Below are positions 34,486-47,109 of a stretch of 64,000 nt of DNA, one piece after another. The stretch's first letter is position 1, and every line of letters starts with the position of its first letter. The DNA is from Cranoglanis bouderius (Eukaryota > Chordata > Actinopteri > Siluriformes > Cranoglanididae): NCBI GenBank assembly GCA_023630585.1, contig CM042540.1, positions 18,522,074 through 18,586,073 on the forward strand, written 5' to 3'. Position numbers and translations under genes: made by a program. The notes beneath the pieces are model-generated. The model saw only the letters and a list, made by a program, of their open reading frames with translations, searched no databases and had not been told where the DNA came from.

Positions 34486-36960
34486 TATGGGTGTATGCAG
34501 AGCAACAGACATTGAGATATGGCCTCTTCATGAGTGTGAGTATGTATCTGGCAGTGAGCTGTTGTACATGTGGCAATGCGAGTGGTTGGCTTATCTGTGC
34601 TTTCACTCATTCTCTGTGCCAGCTGCCTTGGACAGCAACAGTTAGATCCCATCAATCTCGACATCAGGTTTCACTCCCGTATGATGTAATACTGCCCATC
34701 TCCACGCTTTAATATTAAACATTCCTACCTTACTTAAGAGCTGTTGCACCTATTAGGCATTAGCCTGAATCTGAGTGACATTAATTCTTTTGGTTTGCAC
34801 AGTCTAGTCTAATCAGAGAGACAAGAAAACACTGGCTAATGACCTGTATGGGAAAGAGTGTGGCTTTAAATGTAGCTGGACCAAAAAGAAAGGCTGTCAT
34901 TCATTGGTGAGAAATTGCAATGGAGAATGTAAACAAACTTTTGCAAGCCTGCATGGAAAGCCCTAAATTCGATCAAGCATGAAGAACACAGAGCTAAAAA
35001 AATTTTTTTTTTTTAAATAATGGATTAAATAGTAATATGAATGAATAATCTAAAAAACATCAGTATTTTCTGAACTGTTTCCACCATTTTTGTGTGTGTT
35101 CTTCGCCCCAGACATCTGCAGCACTCCTGCTCTGTTTTCCGGCACTCACTTTGCATCACACATGTCCGCTTAGCCAGCTAAAATGTAAAATTAAAAAATT
35201 GGCCGCCTGTACCTCATAATGCATAGCATGTTTGGTTTACGTCACAGCTAAAATGTGTTCTCACTGTATTTGACCTAAACTAGAGTTCCATTAGAAAAAG
35301 ACAAGGCCTGCACTTCAATTTGATTGCCATGTTCATCTGCTTGAATTAACCACACCAAGGGGGTAAACACACTGAGGTTTGCCTCAGGATGCCACTATCT
35401 GTATCTGTATCTGTTTAGTGCTATAAATATCTATATGTGTATTCAGATGTCAACTAGAAGTGGGTGTAAGTTGGCGTCTGCAAAATGAATAAGTGTAACT
35501 TTCCATGAAAACACCAAATTATAGTCCCCCTACGATTTTCTGGTAATATTTTTTGAATAACAATGAAGAATGTAGAAAAACATGTGCAATGAATGTTCAA
35601 GTTAATCTTTTTTTTTTTTTTTTAAGAATTAAATTATTTTTTGGAGACCCCAGCAGAGGTATGCTGCCCTGTGCACAGTATGAGGTCTGCGTGGACTATA
35701 TAATGTGCCGGCTCTACAGGGAAGTGACAGGTCTCATTTTAAAAAAGGAAATGTTCAACTGAAATCAGATTTGCCCAAACACTACACAAAACAAGCACAG
35801 GCTCTCAGTGTCACGGCACAGAGGGTAGAGTAGCACCTAGAATGATGACACCAAATAGCACACACAGAGTTTAAGGAGCAGAGCACAGCAAACTTTCCCA
35901 CAACACAGACACACTGTTGCAGTCAGTTCATGGCCAGCGGCATACGGGCATGCAGATCAAGGCCAGTGAAAATCTACCACTCAAGCTTGAGTCTGGCGCG
36001 CCACCAGCAGAACATGTTTTTATTAAATTGAAAAAAAAAAAAAATATTAGGGATCTGTTTACATCATCTGTTCTTTTCGAATAATGTATTCATACTTGGT
36101 TACATCCCTAGCATAAAAGCATTCAACCAAACCCTTTTAAAAATCTGGTCTCCAAGTCCCCTTAACGCCATTATTTGTACACACCCAGCACCTGACACCT
36201 GTGCTACAACCACTTCTGACTCTCTGGCTGTTGCCTGAGGTCAGAGCAGTGTGAACCTCGCCGCATTATACCCAGCACTCTGTCAGAGCTTGTCAGTTAA
36301 AGGAAAGATGCGTCACCAAAGCCAACCTGGCATCCGATTCTCCTCACACTGGCTTTTATTTGAAATAGAAGAATGAATTATCAAAAATGCATCATTCATG
36401 TGAATGAAAGTAACCTAATGAAAGTATAATGTGGCGATGTTTTGCCACGCCACGTCACTCTGATTTGCTTCTGCACATGATGAGAATCTTATGGTGCTCT
36501 CAACGCTCATCATGGACCATGCAATTTTATACGTATGTCATAAGGAGGCGATAGAGGTCACTCTCAACGTCAGCTGTGGTCCAACAGAGCTCCCATCATC
36601 CTCCTTCTCTCCTCTTTCTCCTCCAGCTCTTCGTGTGGTGTGCCTGTGGCCCTGGGAAGGTCTCGCACAGAGTGCAGCGAGATTAAGTCATGGAGGGGTG
36701 TTGAGGGAAAACGCTGACCTCTTATACTCCCTCGCACTCTGTCTTTCATTTTTCAGCCTGTCTTTTTTTCCCCCGAATTTTCTGTCCTCCTCATGCTCCC
36801 TTTCTTCTTGCCCTGCTGTCTGCCCCTGAGTCTCATAGATTGTAATAATAGGAATAATGATAATAATGGTGACGGTGGCCGGGATGGTGATGTAAAGAAA
36901 CATAATATTACAATAACAAACACCCTCTGCAGCCAATGGCCATGGACTGACCTCTGTGAT
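34255..36960. other. Unassigned DNA, no gene supported
   Basis: Includes a 30-bp (GT)n at 34454, T/A-rich runs near 35000, 35610 and 36032, and an AscI-type GGCGCGCC at about 35996. Open frames around 36491-36829 lack a donor site and motifs. Confidence 0.35.
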
Positions 36961-36964
36961 AGTG

Positions 36965-36966
<2 letters not shown>

Positions 36967-37028
<62 letters not shown>
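36967..37028. repeat. (GT)31 microsatellite
   Basis: A pure 62-bp tract. Confidence 0.95.
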
Positions 37029-37031
<3 letters not shown>

Positions 37032-37384
37032 GAGAAGAGAGCGCGGTTGCTGGCATGCTGTATATACGGTCACTTCCTCTCCAGTTTAAACAGAGCAGGC
37101 TGTGCTGGCAGCCTGCACTCCCCTCTCCAAATGGTTTGCATCATGTTTAAACCCCCCTTGCCACCACCCTCCCATCCATTCCCACCCCAACCTTCACCCA
37201 CTCTCTTGCTCTCTCTTTTCCTCCCTATAAATCATCAAATATCTCAAACTTTATGTGAATCTGAAAAAGAGAGGACTCTTTTCTTTCTTTCTTTCCCCCT
37301 GCTGCAAGGGCATAAGCAAAAAGCCATAAAACATGGATAAGCTTTCTGCTGTGAGTTACCCTCCAATGCATCTCAGGATCACAA

Positions 37385-37665
37385 GGCCTACACTGTCCAT
37401 CAAAAGTTTGGGGGCACCTTGTTGTTTTGTGAAATATTCCCCAAACATACCTCAAAGAGATAGTAGGTGAGGAAGGATCCAGTGCTGTCTGTAATGGACT
37501 GGCATTTACAGTCACCTGACCTTAACCCAATCGAGCTGCTCCGGTTGGATCAAAAGATTCAGTTGAGTTGTCCAACCAGCATGACAAACCTCCGTGACAT
37601 TTATGTAAAGAAAGTTGTGAAGCAGTTATGGAATCTATGGTCAATGCACATTGATGAATGAATGT
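37385..37665 (+). pseudogene. Truncated Tc1-like element with transposase C-terminus
   Basis: Begins with a TIR-like CTGTCCATCAAAAGTTTGGG and quickly enters a frame reading WHLQSPDLNPIELL, the block holding the third catalytic residue (Glu) of Tc1 transposases, then a C-terminal stretch ending about 37661. Almost the whole element between the left end and this block is missing, and no right end was found. Confidence 0.65.
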
Positions 37666-37854
37666 GTTTAATGGATTTTTTTTAAGTTATGGTCACAAAA
37701 GTTGATGTTGTTCACCTAAAATAACTTGGCCCAACAGCTCTTAACCAAGGCATTTTACATGCTAACTAACTAACTAGAATCTTCAGAGAAGATTTTATGC
37801 TTCTTGCATAAACCAAAGTTATGCCAGTGTATGTGTGGATCCATGTGAAAACAT

Positions 37855-38197
37855 CCATCCATCCATTTTCTGTACTGCTTATCCTACACAGGGTCATGGG
37901 GGAGCCTGGAGCCTATCCCAGGAAACTTGGGGCACAAGGCAGGGGACACCCTGGATGGGGTGCCAACCCATTTCAGGGCACAATCTCACACACACATTCA
38001 CACACCATGGACAATTTGGAAATCCAAGAAGCCTACAACACGTCTTTGGACAGGGGAGGAAACCGGATTACTCGGAGGAAACCCCTGAAGCACAGGGAGA
38101 ACATGCAAACTCTGTGCATGTTCAGAGGCGGGATTCAAACCCCCAACCCTGGAGGTGTGAGGCAAACATGCTAACCATTAAGCCACCATGCTCCCCT
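37855..38197 (-). repeat. tRNA-derived SINE family 1, minus strand, 13-bp target duplication
   Basis: Flanked by perfect CATGTGAAAACAT repeats (37842-37854 and 38198-38210). Read on the minus strand it has the full head (GGCTTAATGGTTAGCATG), B-box-like GGGTTTGAATCCC, body and ATGGATGGATGG tail. Apparently full length at 343 bp and the best defined member with the copies at 16238 and 59713. Confidence 0.92.
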
Positions 38198-38340
38198 CAT
38201 GTGAAAACATATATATAACTTTAAGCTTTTCCTTAGCTTTGCTTAGAAAAGATTAGTCTGCTCCCATGAATTTACCCTTATGTGCCCTGAGAAGTGACAT
38301 GAATTGAGAGTGACAGCAGACAGCAGATCAATTCCATGAC

Positions 38341-39795
38341 CAATATTCATGTGAAAAAATAAGTACACCCCATGGAAATTGTTGGCTTTTTTTTTTTTAC
38401 ATATTTGGACAAGCAAACATTTGATCATCTTTGAAACAGTGCCTGTTAATGAAGTTGATATACTTGAACAAAACCACTTTTGCTTTTTCAATCATTTATT
38501 CAACAGAAAAATCAATAGATGTGATATTCTTCTGTGGAAAAAGTAAGTACACCCTTGGCTTCAGAAGCTAGTATTGCCCCCTTTAGCAGAAATAACTTCT
38601 TATAGGCATTTTGCATAATTGTGCACCAGGCTTGCTGGAATTTCTGACCGCTCTTCCATGCAATATTCTTTCAGTTGCAAAATGTCTCAGGGTTTTCTTG
38701 CATGTACTGGCCGTTTCAAATCCCCTCACAACATTTCAATGGGATTCAAATCTGGGCTTTGACCAGGCCATTCCATAACCCTCCATTTCTTCATTTTGAA
38801 CCATTCCTTGGTGGATTTGTCATTATCCTGTTGAAAGGTCCATTTCAGTTCAACTGGCCTCACATTATCTTCAAGCACTCTTTGATATGATGCAGAATTT
38901 ATAGTTGAATCAAGGAATACAATCTGTCCAGCCACTGAGGCATCGAAGCAAACCCAAACCATGACATTTCCACCAACATGCTTCACAGTTGGTATGAGAT
39001 GCTTCTCCTGAAAAGCTGTCTTTGGTCTGCGCCAAACATGTCTGCTGTTGCTGTGGTCAAATAACTCTATCTTTGATTCGTCTGTCCAGAGCACAATATT
39101 CCAAAAGATCTGGTCTTTGCATATATGCTCACTGGCAAACTGTAGTCTTGCAAAGGCTTTTTCCTGGCACGCCTTCCATGCAGGTCACATTTGTGCAATC
39201 TCTTTCTGATTGTAGAAGCATGCACTTTTGCAGTCGTTTGAAATCCGCTCCATTTGTAGATTATTTTCCTTACAGTGGAATGATGTATTTCATATAATTT
39301 GGATATCTTTTTTAAATCCCTTGCCATACTCATAGGCATCCACAATTTTTCTTTATTCTGAAGGACTTACAGAACTCTTTAGATCTTGGCATGATGACAC
39401 CACACAACTCAATAGTAAAGGGAACACCAGACACTAGATATGAGAGGGGTATAAATAAGACCAGTTCCACCTTCACTTCCTAAGCAGGTTCTAATTACTG
39501 GCTCCCAATCTTGAACACCTGATTCTAATTTTATGGATTTGAAGATGTGATAAATGTAGGGGTGTACTTACTTTTTCCATGTGACTGATCCGTTTTTTTG
39601 TTAATTTAAATTGTGAAAATTACTACAAAATGTTAAATTTGTGTGTCATTTTATAAAGTGTATCACCTCTATTAATAGGCAAAGAGGATCAAATGTTTGT
39701 TGTCCAAATATGTATAAAAAAAAATAATAATAATAATTTTAAAAAATTTTAAAAAACATTTCCATGGGGTGTACTTATTTTTTCACATGATTGTG
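38341..39795 (-). mobile_element. Tc1-like element with IR/DR ends, 1.45 kb
   Basis: Outer repeats GTGAAAAAATAAGTACACCC (38351-38370) and the inverse at 39766-39787, plus inner repeats TGGAAAAAGTAAGTACACCC (38535-38554) and the inverse at 39561-39582. Each end therefore carries two direct repeats about 180-200 bp apart, the layout bound by salmonid-type Tc1 transposases. The minus-strand transposase is broken and shortened. Confidence 0.9.
38545..39392 (-). pseudogene. Tc1 transposase, shortened and frameshifted
   Basis: Starts at an ATG on the minus strand (39392-39390, MPRSKEF). A frame at 39345-39067 follows, with the N-terminal helix-turn-helix (MARDLKKISKLYEIHHSTVR) and a later HTH part. 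The catalytic frame (39094-38726) has D1 in WTDESKIELFD, D2 in FQQDND and Glu in NPIEML. Only 29 residues separate D2 and Glu instead of 34, because five residues (normally PKHTS-like) are missing in frame right after QQDND. A stop after IEML truncates the C-terminus. The region between HTH and D1 is also shorter than in the 19173 copy. Confidence 0.88.
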
Positions 39796-39834
39796 TATAT
39801 ATTGAAGTAGAGATGTTAAAATTAAAGACAAGGT

Positions 39835-40465
39835 AAAAGAACTCTTCTTTGAGGAGAAATTTGCACAGCATAGAAAGGCTCGTTGAAACTGGACAGCTGA
39901 AGACCAGGCAATGTTTTTCCAATGTTCAACTATCCACTTTCAGTGAGTGTGTGCCCACTGTAGCCCACTGCAGATTCTTGTTCTTGGCTGAGAGGAGTGA
40001 AACCTTATGTGGTCTTATGCTGTTGTAGTCCATCCAACTAATTCTTTGATGTGTAGTGCATTCTGAGATGCTTTTCTGCTCAGTACAGTTGTAAAGAGTG
40101 CTTATTTGAGTTACTATAGCTTTCCAGTCAGGCCATTCTCTTCTCTCATCAACTGATGTTGTTTTGTTTTGTTTTGTTTTGTTTTTTTTGGGGGGGGTTT
40201 GGCATTAATCTGCATAAACTCTAGAGACTGTTGTGCATGAAAATCACAAAAGATTAGAGGTTTCTGACTCACACCAGCCCATCTGGCACAAACAACCATG
40301 CCATAGTCAAAGTAACTCAGATCACATTTTTTCCCTTTTCTGATGTGAACAATAATTAAAGCTCTTGACCTGTATCTGCATGGTTTTATGCATTGCACCG
40401 CTGTTGATTGGCTGATTTAATAATTGCATGAATGTATGTGTACCGGTGCTCCTAATAAAGTGGAT
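39835..40465 (-). mobile_element. Degraded DD36E-type Tc1 relative
   Basis: Minus-strand text from 39880-40030 matches the region 52700-52830 of the DD36E copy (CTGTGCCCACTGCAGCC-like, GTTCTTGGCTGA, GTGGTCTT.TGCTGTTGTAG). The right end GTGCTCCTAATAAAGTGG (40447-40464) is the terminal motif of that family. The left half carrying the catalytic D2 and Glu is missing. A TTTTG repeat and G-run at 40160-40198 interrupts it. Confidence 0.7.
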
Positions 40466-40469
40466 GGGG

Positions 40470-41320
40470 AGTCTTCTCCATCTTTTATGAGCATTCTTTC
40501 ATTATGTTGCCTTAATCAACTTTATTAACAAATGTTTAATCAATGGATCAATAGATGTCTACATTGTCCAAAAAGATTTGGGGTGACATAGACATCCGTT
40601 ACTTGTTAACTGGATTAGCTGTATTGATTCAGTGCAAAACAGAAGATGGCAAACATGTGTTGGATGACTAAATACATTTTGAGTACAGGGGAGGGAAGTG
40701 GTGTACATTTCATTTTTGTATAAACTATTCCTTTAATTGCAGGCCAAGGAAGAAAATGTATTTATTAATTTAATTAAACATTTCTGAAAAGCATAGGTGT
40801 CTCCAAACCTTTGAAATGCAGTGAGATGGTCTGCCACACTGCTCCCTGACACATGCTGCCATGTCCAAGAAAAGCTGTCCTGGAAAAGCTCAGAGCTTGT
40901 TTGTACTCTGAGACAGGTGAATGGCTTGCGAAGGATGGGTGTTCAATGTTATAAATTACTGCTAAAGCATCAGAGGAGTGTGCTGCAGTGCCTCTGGATC
41001 TCATTAATACTGAACATAATTAACTGAGGTTAAGTGTCATTTAAGGTGTTAAAATGTTAGAAATATTGAAGCGCATCTGGAAATGATTCCCAGAGTAATC
41101 CATCATATGTGCGTGTGTGTGTGTGTGTGTGTGTGGTAGAGAGAAAAGGACAGAGCCATGGACAAAGTGAGATGACAAAGAGACAGAGTTCTGCCTAATG
41201 ACACTGAATATGTCATGAGCTGTGGGTGAGCTTTCAATCTTCAGATGCCCCTAATATAGTTCTATAGTTCTTCTATAGGCCATATCATCCTACTACTGAG
41301 AGTTATCCACTGATAGGCTG
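40470..41320. other. Unassigned DNA
   Basis: No gene supported. Contains a short (GT)12 at 41111-41134. Confidence 0.35.

Positions 41321-41323
<3 letters not shown>

Positions 41324-41417
<94 letters not shown>
41324..41417. repeat. (TG)47 microsatellite
   Basis: A pure 94-bp tract. Confidence 0.96.
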
Positions 41418-41418
<1 letters not shown>

Positions 41419-41859
41419 TAGCAGCATGGGTGGGCAACAGATCAGTAGAGAATTAGAGAGAGGGAAACTAGGGACATCCCCTATCCCAACAGCCCTTGGC
41501 CCCTCTCCAGTACTAGATCCTGTCTCTCCTCACCTCAAAGCGCCAGTGATGTGCACTCATCTGTGATTTACGTGTTTTTTTAAACAAACAGGTGCGTGCA
41601 TGTATCACTTTCATATCTGATCGACTGCTGATCATGCTCATTAGGGTGCAGATTATGCGTGTGCACTGACAGCTTCACCGGGATGGAATATTAAAACATT
41701 TTGCTGGAGGCTTGGGTTCAGCTTGGAATTTTATGCAACTGGAACCAATCATGGTCATTAATTACAATTTTGCTGTATACTTGCCAGGTACAACACTCTT
41801 CCAAAAACTGTCTTTCTCTTCCTGTTTCTCTCCATTTCAATCTTCTGCCCAGATGCCCC

Positions 41860-41860
<1 letters not shown>
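41418..41860. other. Unassigned DNA
   Basis: No recognised gene or repeat between the two GT arrays. Confidence 0.3.

Positions 41861-41915
<55 letters not shown>
41861..41915. repeat. (GT)27 microsatellite
   Basis: A pure 55-bp tract, followed by further degenerate TG-rich DNA to 41975. Confidence 0.94.
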
Positions 41916-41917
<2 letters not shown>

Positions 41918-41989
41918 ATTTTTGTGTGTGCATGAGTGTAGGTGTGTAAGCGTGCATGTGCTTGTGTATGTGGGCATGTTTTTTATATC

Positions 41990-42245
41990 TTGGTGGAAAA
42001 GAAATGTCAGCACGAAAATAGTCATATCTGACTCCTTTGACTATATTTATATATATTTTCCTCATGGGGACCAGGCAAATGTCCCCACAAAGTCAAAGCA
42101 GTCAGACTATTTTTGTCCAGAAACAGAAACTGCCGGTTTTATTAAAAAACGAAAAGATTTCCTTTTGGTTAGTACGGTTAGGGTTAGGTTTAGGTTTAGG
42201 TGTAGGTATAGCATTAATCAGCTGCATTAATAATTATGTCAGTGG
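41990..42245. repeat. Dispersed repeat carrying a telomere-like tract
   Basis: Contains GGGGACCAGGCAAATGTCCCC (a short inverted repeat), then AAAAGATTTCCTTTTGG and, at 42175-42206, TTAGGGTTAGG followed by GTTTAGG units, then GTATAGCATTAAT. A second copy lies at 31430-31545. Fish genomes carry dispersed repeats of this form, so the TTAGGG words need not mark an old chromosome end. Confidence 0.55.
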
Positions 42246-42281
42246 AAGGATAATAAGACAAATGTATGTGTGTGTGCATAT

Positions 42282-42303
42282 ATGAGTGCTTGTGTGTGTG
42301 TGT

Positions 42304-42342
<39 letters not shown>

Positions 42343-42345
42343 TGT
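42282..42345. repeat. (GT)n microsatellite
   Basis: A GT tract with a TCTG interruption at 42307-42310. Confidence 0.9.
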
Positions 42346-43399
42346 ATGCATACATGTCTGTGTGCCTGAATGAATGGACATAATTTCACGTGTATAGCTT
42401 AAATGTACCTGCTCATTTGAATTTCTAAAGAGCCTGCTTTCCTCCAGGGTGAAGTCCACTGACTGAACTTGCTGCTGTCTGGATAGCGATCAGACAAGAG
42501 CTGAGAGAGTGAGGGAGATATAGATATACACACACCTCAGGGCCTGGCTCAGGTGAGCTTCTGTCTACAGAGAGAGAGAGAGAGAGGGAGAGAGAGAGAG
42601 TTGAAGTTGTTTCCATTGTGTAAAGAGTTGACTTAAAAGGCAGCTGGAGAGAAACAAAATATCTCTCAACACTATACGATGTACGCGGGATTTTCTGATG
42701 TACCCATGCATGCCTTAAAATCATTCTCTCACTTTCTGCATTGTGTGGACTTTTCTGAAAATTTAGCAACATCTGCACAATAAACTCTAAACTCTAATAC
42801 AGGCTATTGTATTAAGTAATAAGTTTTTATTGTTAACACACTTACTCACTATAACTCACTCTTATCTCATACGTCTATATGTCTTACTTTTTAGTATTTT
42901 CCCAATGCCCGAAATGAATAGGCCTGTATTTTTTGGAAGACATTACTTCTGTGGAAAAGCATTGTGTCTTTTCACATCTGCCTTCACGTACAATGTGAGA
43001 CACACACACACACCTGCACGTCTCTGGCTGCCAGCTGGTCATTTATACCTGTGGTGATGATGAGCATCTCTCTGAGCTGGACGGGATCCAGTGCCCAAAA
43101 GCCTCTGAGCTCCAATTCTGCTCTAATTGTCTGTGTCTGCTTTGGCTTAGTGCCTCACAGCATAACAGTCAAACGTTTTTTTTTTTTTAACGAAAATTAT
43201 ATCCTCGTTGAGTCTGTGAGTCAATTATTAAGCACACTTTAATTGGTACTTTTAAATCTGAGATTAAGTGCTTGTTTAAGAAAAATCTTTTGAAATAGTT
43301 AGAGGCAATTAGTTGGAAAATCACATTATCATTAGTGATTGTGATTAAGCATTATGTTTGAATCCACTGTAAGAGATGCTTACTCTGTAATTTACTGAG

Positions 43400-43400
<1 letters not shown>
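42346..43400. other. Unassigned DNA
   Basis: Short interrupted GA tract at 42572-42600. 43225-43380 is AT-rich but not simple, with repeated TTAAGC/ATTA words of the type seen in conserved non-coding DNA. No gene is supported. Confidence 0.3.

Positions 43401-43401
<1 letters not shown>

Positions 43402-43492
<91 letters not shown>
43402..43492. repeat. (GT)45 microsatellite
   Basis: A pure 91-bp tract. Confidence 0.96.
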
Positions 43493-43493
<1 letters not shown>

Positions 43494-43921
43494 GGAAGAG
43501 GTATGGGTGTAGCTTATTCAGCGTAGTGAGCGCTAGGTGAAGGTGAACAGAGGGATTGGTGCTAACCCAGCATCATGTGAGTGGATAATAGAAAGAGGCT
43601 GACCTTGAAACCCTATCTAGCAGGGGGTTCAAGCCCTGAACTCACATTTAATAAAGCCCTGTTTTTACTGCGAGAGAAGCCCTGTATGTTACACATGGCC
43701 TTAATATAGCACACACTTCACGAGATGAAAAGAATCACACCCCACATTTAAAGTAAGTGGTGTGTGATTTGTGAAATGAGTAGTAAGGTATTTCATGTGG
43801 TCATGTTTTCTCACCAACTATTGTGTATTGGCAGCCAGAGTCAAAGGAGAGCAATGGACTTCCCATCAACAGATCACCGGTTATTACACAACAATAAAAA
43901 CCCACCCTGCAGCAATTACAA

Positions 43922-44952
43922 CAGTGATGGAAAGGGTACTAATTAACTAAACTAAACTAAACACTGACTTGAGTAAATGTACTGCTACCATTCACTTTAG
44001 TAAAAGTAAAAGTAGTGATCAAGTAGATTACTCATATAAGAGTAAAAAAGAATCATCTGGCGAAACGCTTCGTGAGTAATTACTTTACAAATGACTTTTC
44101 TATGTCTACAAGTGACACATCTCTGAACATGTTTTTTTGTTTTTTGTTTTTAAAAAAATTATATTAACTAACCAAGTGAACACCACCTGATTTATTAAAA
44201 CATATATAAATAAAGGCAACCTTAGCTCACTAGCTAACTGCCAAATGCTCTTGGGATTTCATTAGCTTGCTTGGTTCGTTAGCTAGCTAGCTCATCTTTC
44301 ATTCATACATGTTTCAAGCTACATAGTTAGCTAGCTAGCAAACATGCCCTTCACACATTATCCTGAGTGTTACCTACAGGCTGTAACAGCACTTCGATAT
44401 ATTTAACACAACAGGCAAGCTCTACCTAACGCCAGAGTGAGATCTTGGGTTTAATACAGAGCTTTCACACTGTAAAACATCAAAAACATTACGCGTAGGT
44501 TTCTCCACGTTGATTGTTGAGCTGTGAAATGGTGATATCTCTACACGTTTTGGCTCACATCATTTGCAGATAATTATCATGCTGTTTCCTTTGACACATT
44601 TAAAACTGAAGATACCTGATAAATTGGTACAGGGATGCTCATCTGTCTCAGACATTGCTGCTGAAAAACATTTCACACCTGAAGTATAGATTTTTGTTAA
44701 GAAACTGCTTCATTTCGATTAAACTGAATTACTTAAAATTTGTACATACTGCCTTTTAATTGGTTCACAGCCTTCCTGGGTTAAATGTATTTTTTAGTGA
44801 CTAAAATACATGTAACAAAGTTTATTTTTTTAAGTAAAAGTACTATGATATAATTATACAAATTAAATTAATTGTATTATGTACCATTACAGTGAACCAT
44901 GTACTCAAGTACTGTAACAAGAGTACATGTAGTTCATTACTTTCCACCCATG
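43922..44952. mobile_element. hAT-like non-autonomous element, about 1.03 kb
   Basis: The left end CAGTGATGGAAAG faces the right end CTTTCCACCCATG, with matching subterminal TACTTG/AGTAAAAGTA words inside each end. Flanks AATTACAA (43914-43921) and AATTAGAG (44953-44960) fit a mutated 8-bp target duplication. No transposase exon is seen. The interior carries a cluster of GCTAGC words at 44220-44345. Confidence 0.72.
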
Positions 44953-44959
44953 AATTAGA

Positions 44960-45735
44960 GTCTGAAATTCCACAACAATACATTAAATCTTAAATCATTT
45001 GTTGTAGACATTTATAAACCTACTAGATTAGATATTAGTATGAAAGCCATTGCTGAAAAGCTCAGTTCATCTGGAGATGGTTATAAGACTCTGACTTCCT
45101 TGTGCACTGACCTTATCTTGTTGGATGTGGAGAGTTTGTAGCGTGATGAAGTGCACTTTCTCTATCTAATAGGAGGTGACAGTGATAAAAGCTGACTGTA
45201 CTATACAGTCACAGGAATGCATTCCCCTCAAGACCAGGCTGTGTTTCTGTATAGGGTGAAGGTCTTTTTTGAGCCGGTCAATTCTCTAGAGTGTCCAGTG
45301 CCTGGGTTGCCAGGTCTAATTGTATTGTATTCTCATGAGTTTACATGTTGTATAGATGATAGATGACAGCTAATGTCTGACTGTTGATGTATTTTGTGCA
45401 TACAGAAATAATGGGCAAGATGAGATAAAGGTGGCTTTGAAGAGTTGAAGAGTGTTGAGGGTTAGAATTGTGATTATATACAGTATATAATTATATATAA
45501 TTAAGACTGTGTGATTTTATGGTATTTTGGATAACCTTAATGTAAACAATATTCTAAACTTAACCCATTTTAATTATATCTGCAATGTGTAATGGGCTAT
45601 GCTTGATATTTACATTTAAAAAACCTGGAGCAACAGCCCGATTTCAGTGGCGAAAGCCAAGAACCTGGCATCTCTGTCTCAGAGCAATTCATCACTACCT
45701 ATTTATTGCAGGTGGTTTTTGATATCATAAACTAT
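44960..45735. other. AT-rich unassigned DNA
   Basis: No gene or clear repeat boundary. Confidence 0.3.
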
Positions 45736-45739
45736 ACAT

Positions 45740-46058
45740 CCTTCCATCCATTTTCTGTACCGCTTATCCTACACAGAGTCGAGGGGGAGCCTGGAGCCTA
45801 TCGCAGGGGACTTGGGGCACAAGGCGGGGAACACCCTGGACAAGGTGCCAGCTCATCACGGGGCACAATCGCACACCTATTCACACACTACAGACAATTT
45901 AGAGATGCCAGTCAGTCTACAAGGCAAGTCTTTGAACTGGGGAGGAAACTGGAGCACCTTGAGGAAACACAGGGAGAACATGCAAACTCCACACACAAGG
46001 CAGAGACGGGATTCAAACCCCCAACCACAGAGGTGCGAGGCAAAAGTGCTAACCACTA
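45740..46058 (-). repeat. tRNA-derived SINE family 1, minus strand
   Basis: Read on the minus strand: head TAGTGGTTAGCACTTTTGCC, B-box-like GGGTTTGAATCCC, body, then the AAAATGGATGGAAGG tail. The first bases of the head are missing, and only a weak ACTATA duplication is visible. Confidence 0.85.
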
Positions 46059-46223
46059 TATAAATATTGTGACAGATTGTATTACACTTTTCTGAAATAT
46101 CGTAATTATTGTAATAGCTTTTTCTAATTAAAAAAAGAGAGAATTACTAACTCTGATTGCAAGAAGCTGATTTGATGTTCATATTTTGTTCCATTTTGAA
46201 TTTTTAAAATTGTAAAAACAAAA

Positions 46224-46224
<1 letters not shown>

Positions 46225-46314
<90 letters not shown>
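46225..46314. repeat. (AAT)30 trinucleotide microsatellite
   Basis: About 90 bp of AAT with a single TAG variant at 46259-46261. The only long trinucleotide array in the window. Confidence 0.95.
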
Positions 46315-46315
<1 letters not shown>

Positions 46316-46509
46316 TCATTATTAGAATGTATTCATTTTTCTCCTTTTCAGTTTTAAGCTATTTATTTCTGTAGATATTAAATTAACTTCACTTAATTAA
46401 ATTAATTAGCCAAACTATTTAAAAAAAAATTAAAAATAGGTTTTTGGCAAACCTATTTTTGTGATACATATTGTGTATCTTAGAAATGTCTTTAAATATT
46501 GTGATATGA

Positions 46510-46593
46510 TCCATCCAGCCATCCATTTTCTATACCACTTATCCTTACTGGGTCGTGGGGAACCTGGAGCCTATCCCTGGGAGCATGGGGCAC

Positions 46594-46595
<2 letters not shown>
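46510..46595 (-). repeat. SINE family 1, 3' end only
   Basis: Minus-strand 3' part from GGGATAGGCTCC to the GATGG tail. It stops abruptly at the start of the (GT)46 array, so expansion or slippage has replaced its 5' part. Confidence 0.75.

Positions 46596-46687
<92 letters not shown>
46596..46687. repeat. (GT)46 microsatellite
   Basis: A pure 92-bp tract abutting a truncated SINE. Confidence 0.96.
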
Positions 46688-46689
<2 letters not shown>

Positions 46690-46993
46690 GTCACACACTC
46701 CTGCAGCAATACTCTGGCCTCTGTGTGGCTACAGGTGCTTCACATTACCACTCCTAAAACTCCTGGAGAGGAAAAAATTACTGGTACAATTTGTTTGGGG
46801 CCAAAAGGAGGAAGAGAGACAGGAGTAGTGGAGTTGTGCTGAATACAGACAGACTTGACATTTTAATTCATGGCCTCTGATGTCTGTTGAATTCTTCAGC
46901 AAGGCATCCCATCCAAGTGCCAGAAAAGAGCATATTGTTTTTGAATTGAAGTTATGTGCAATTTTGAATGAGTGAGTGGTTTTTCATGTGTGC

Positions 46994-46998
<5 letters not shown>

Positions 46999-47055
<57 letters not shown>
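46999..47055. repeat. (GT)28 microsatellite
   Basis: A pure 57-bp tract, 54 bp upstream of the candidate small exon at 47110. Confidence 0.94.
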
Positions 47056-47057
<2 letters not shown>

Positions 47058-47109
47058 TGTATGCCCTGTGTGGTGTGTATATTGTGTGCGTGTCCATTAT
47101 CTCTGCCAG

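Noticed and set aside
36491..36829. 112-codon frame with an acceptor-like TCTCCTCCAG inside
   Set aside because: No donor at a matching distance and no recognisable protein.
42175..42206. Old telomere or chromosome-fusion point
   Set aside because: The tract is short, mixed (TTAGGG with GTTTAGG) and sits in a dispersed repeat found again at 31430.
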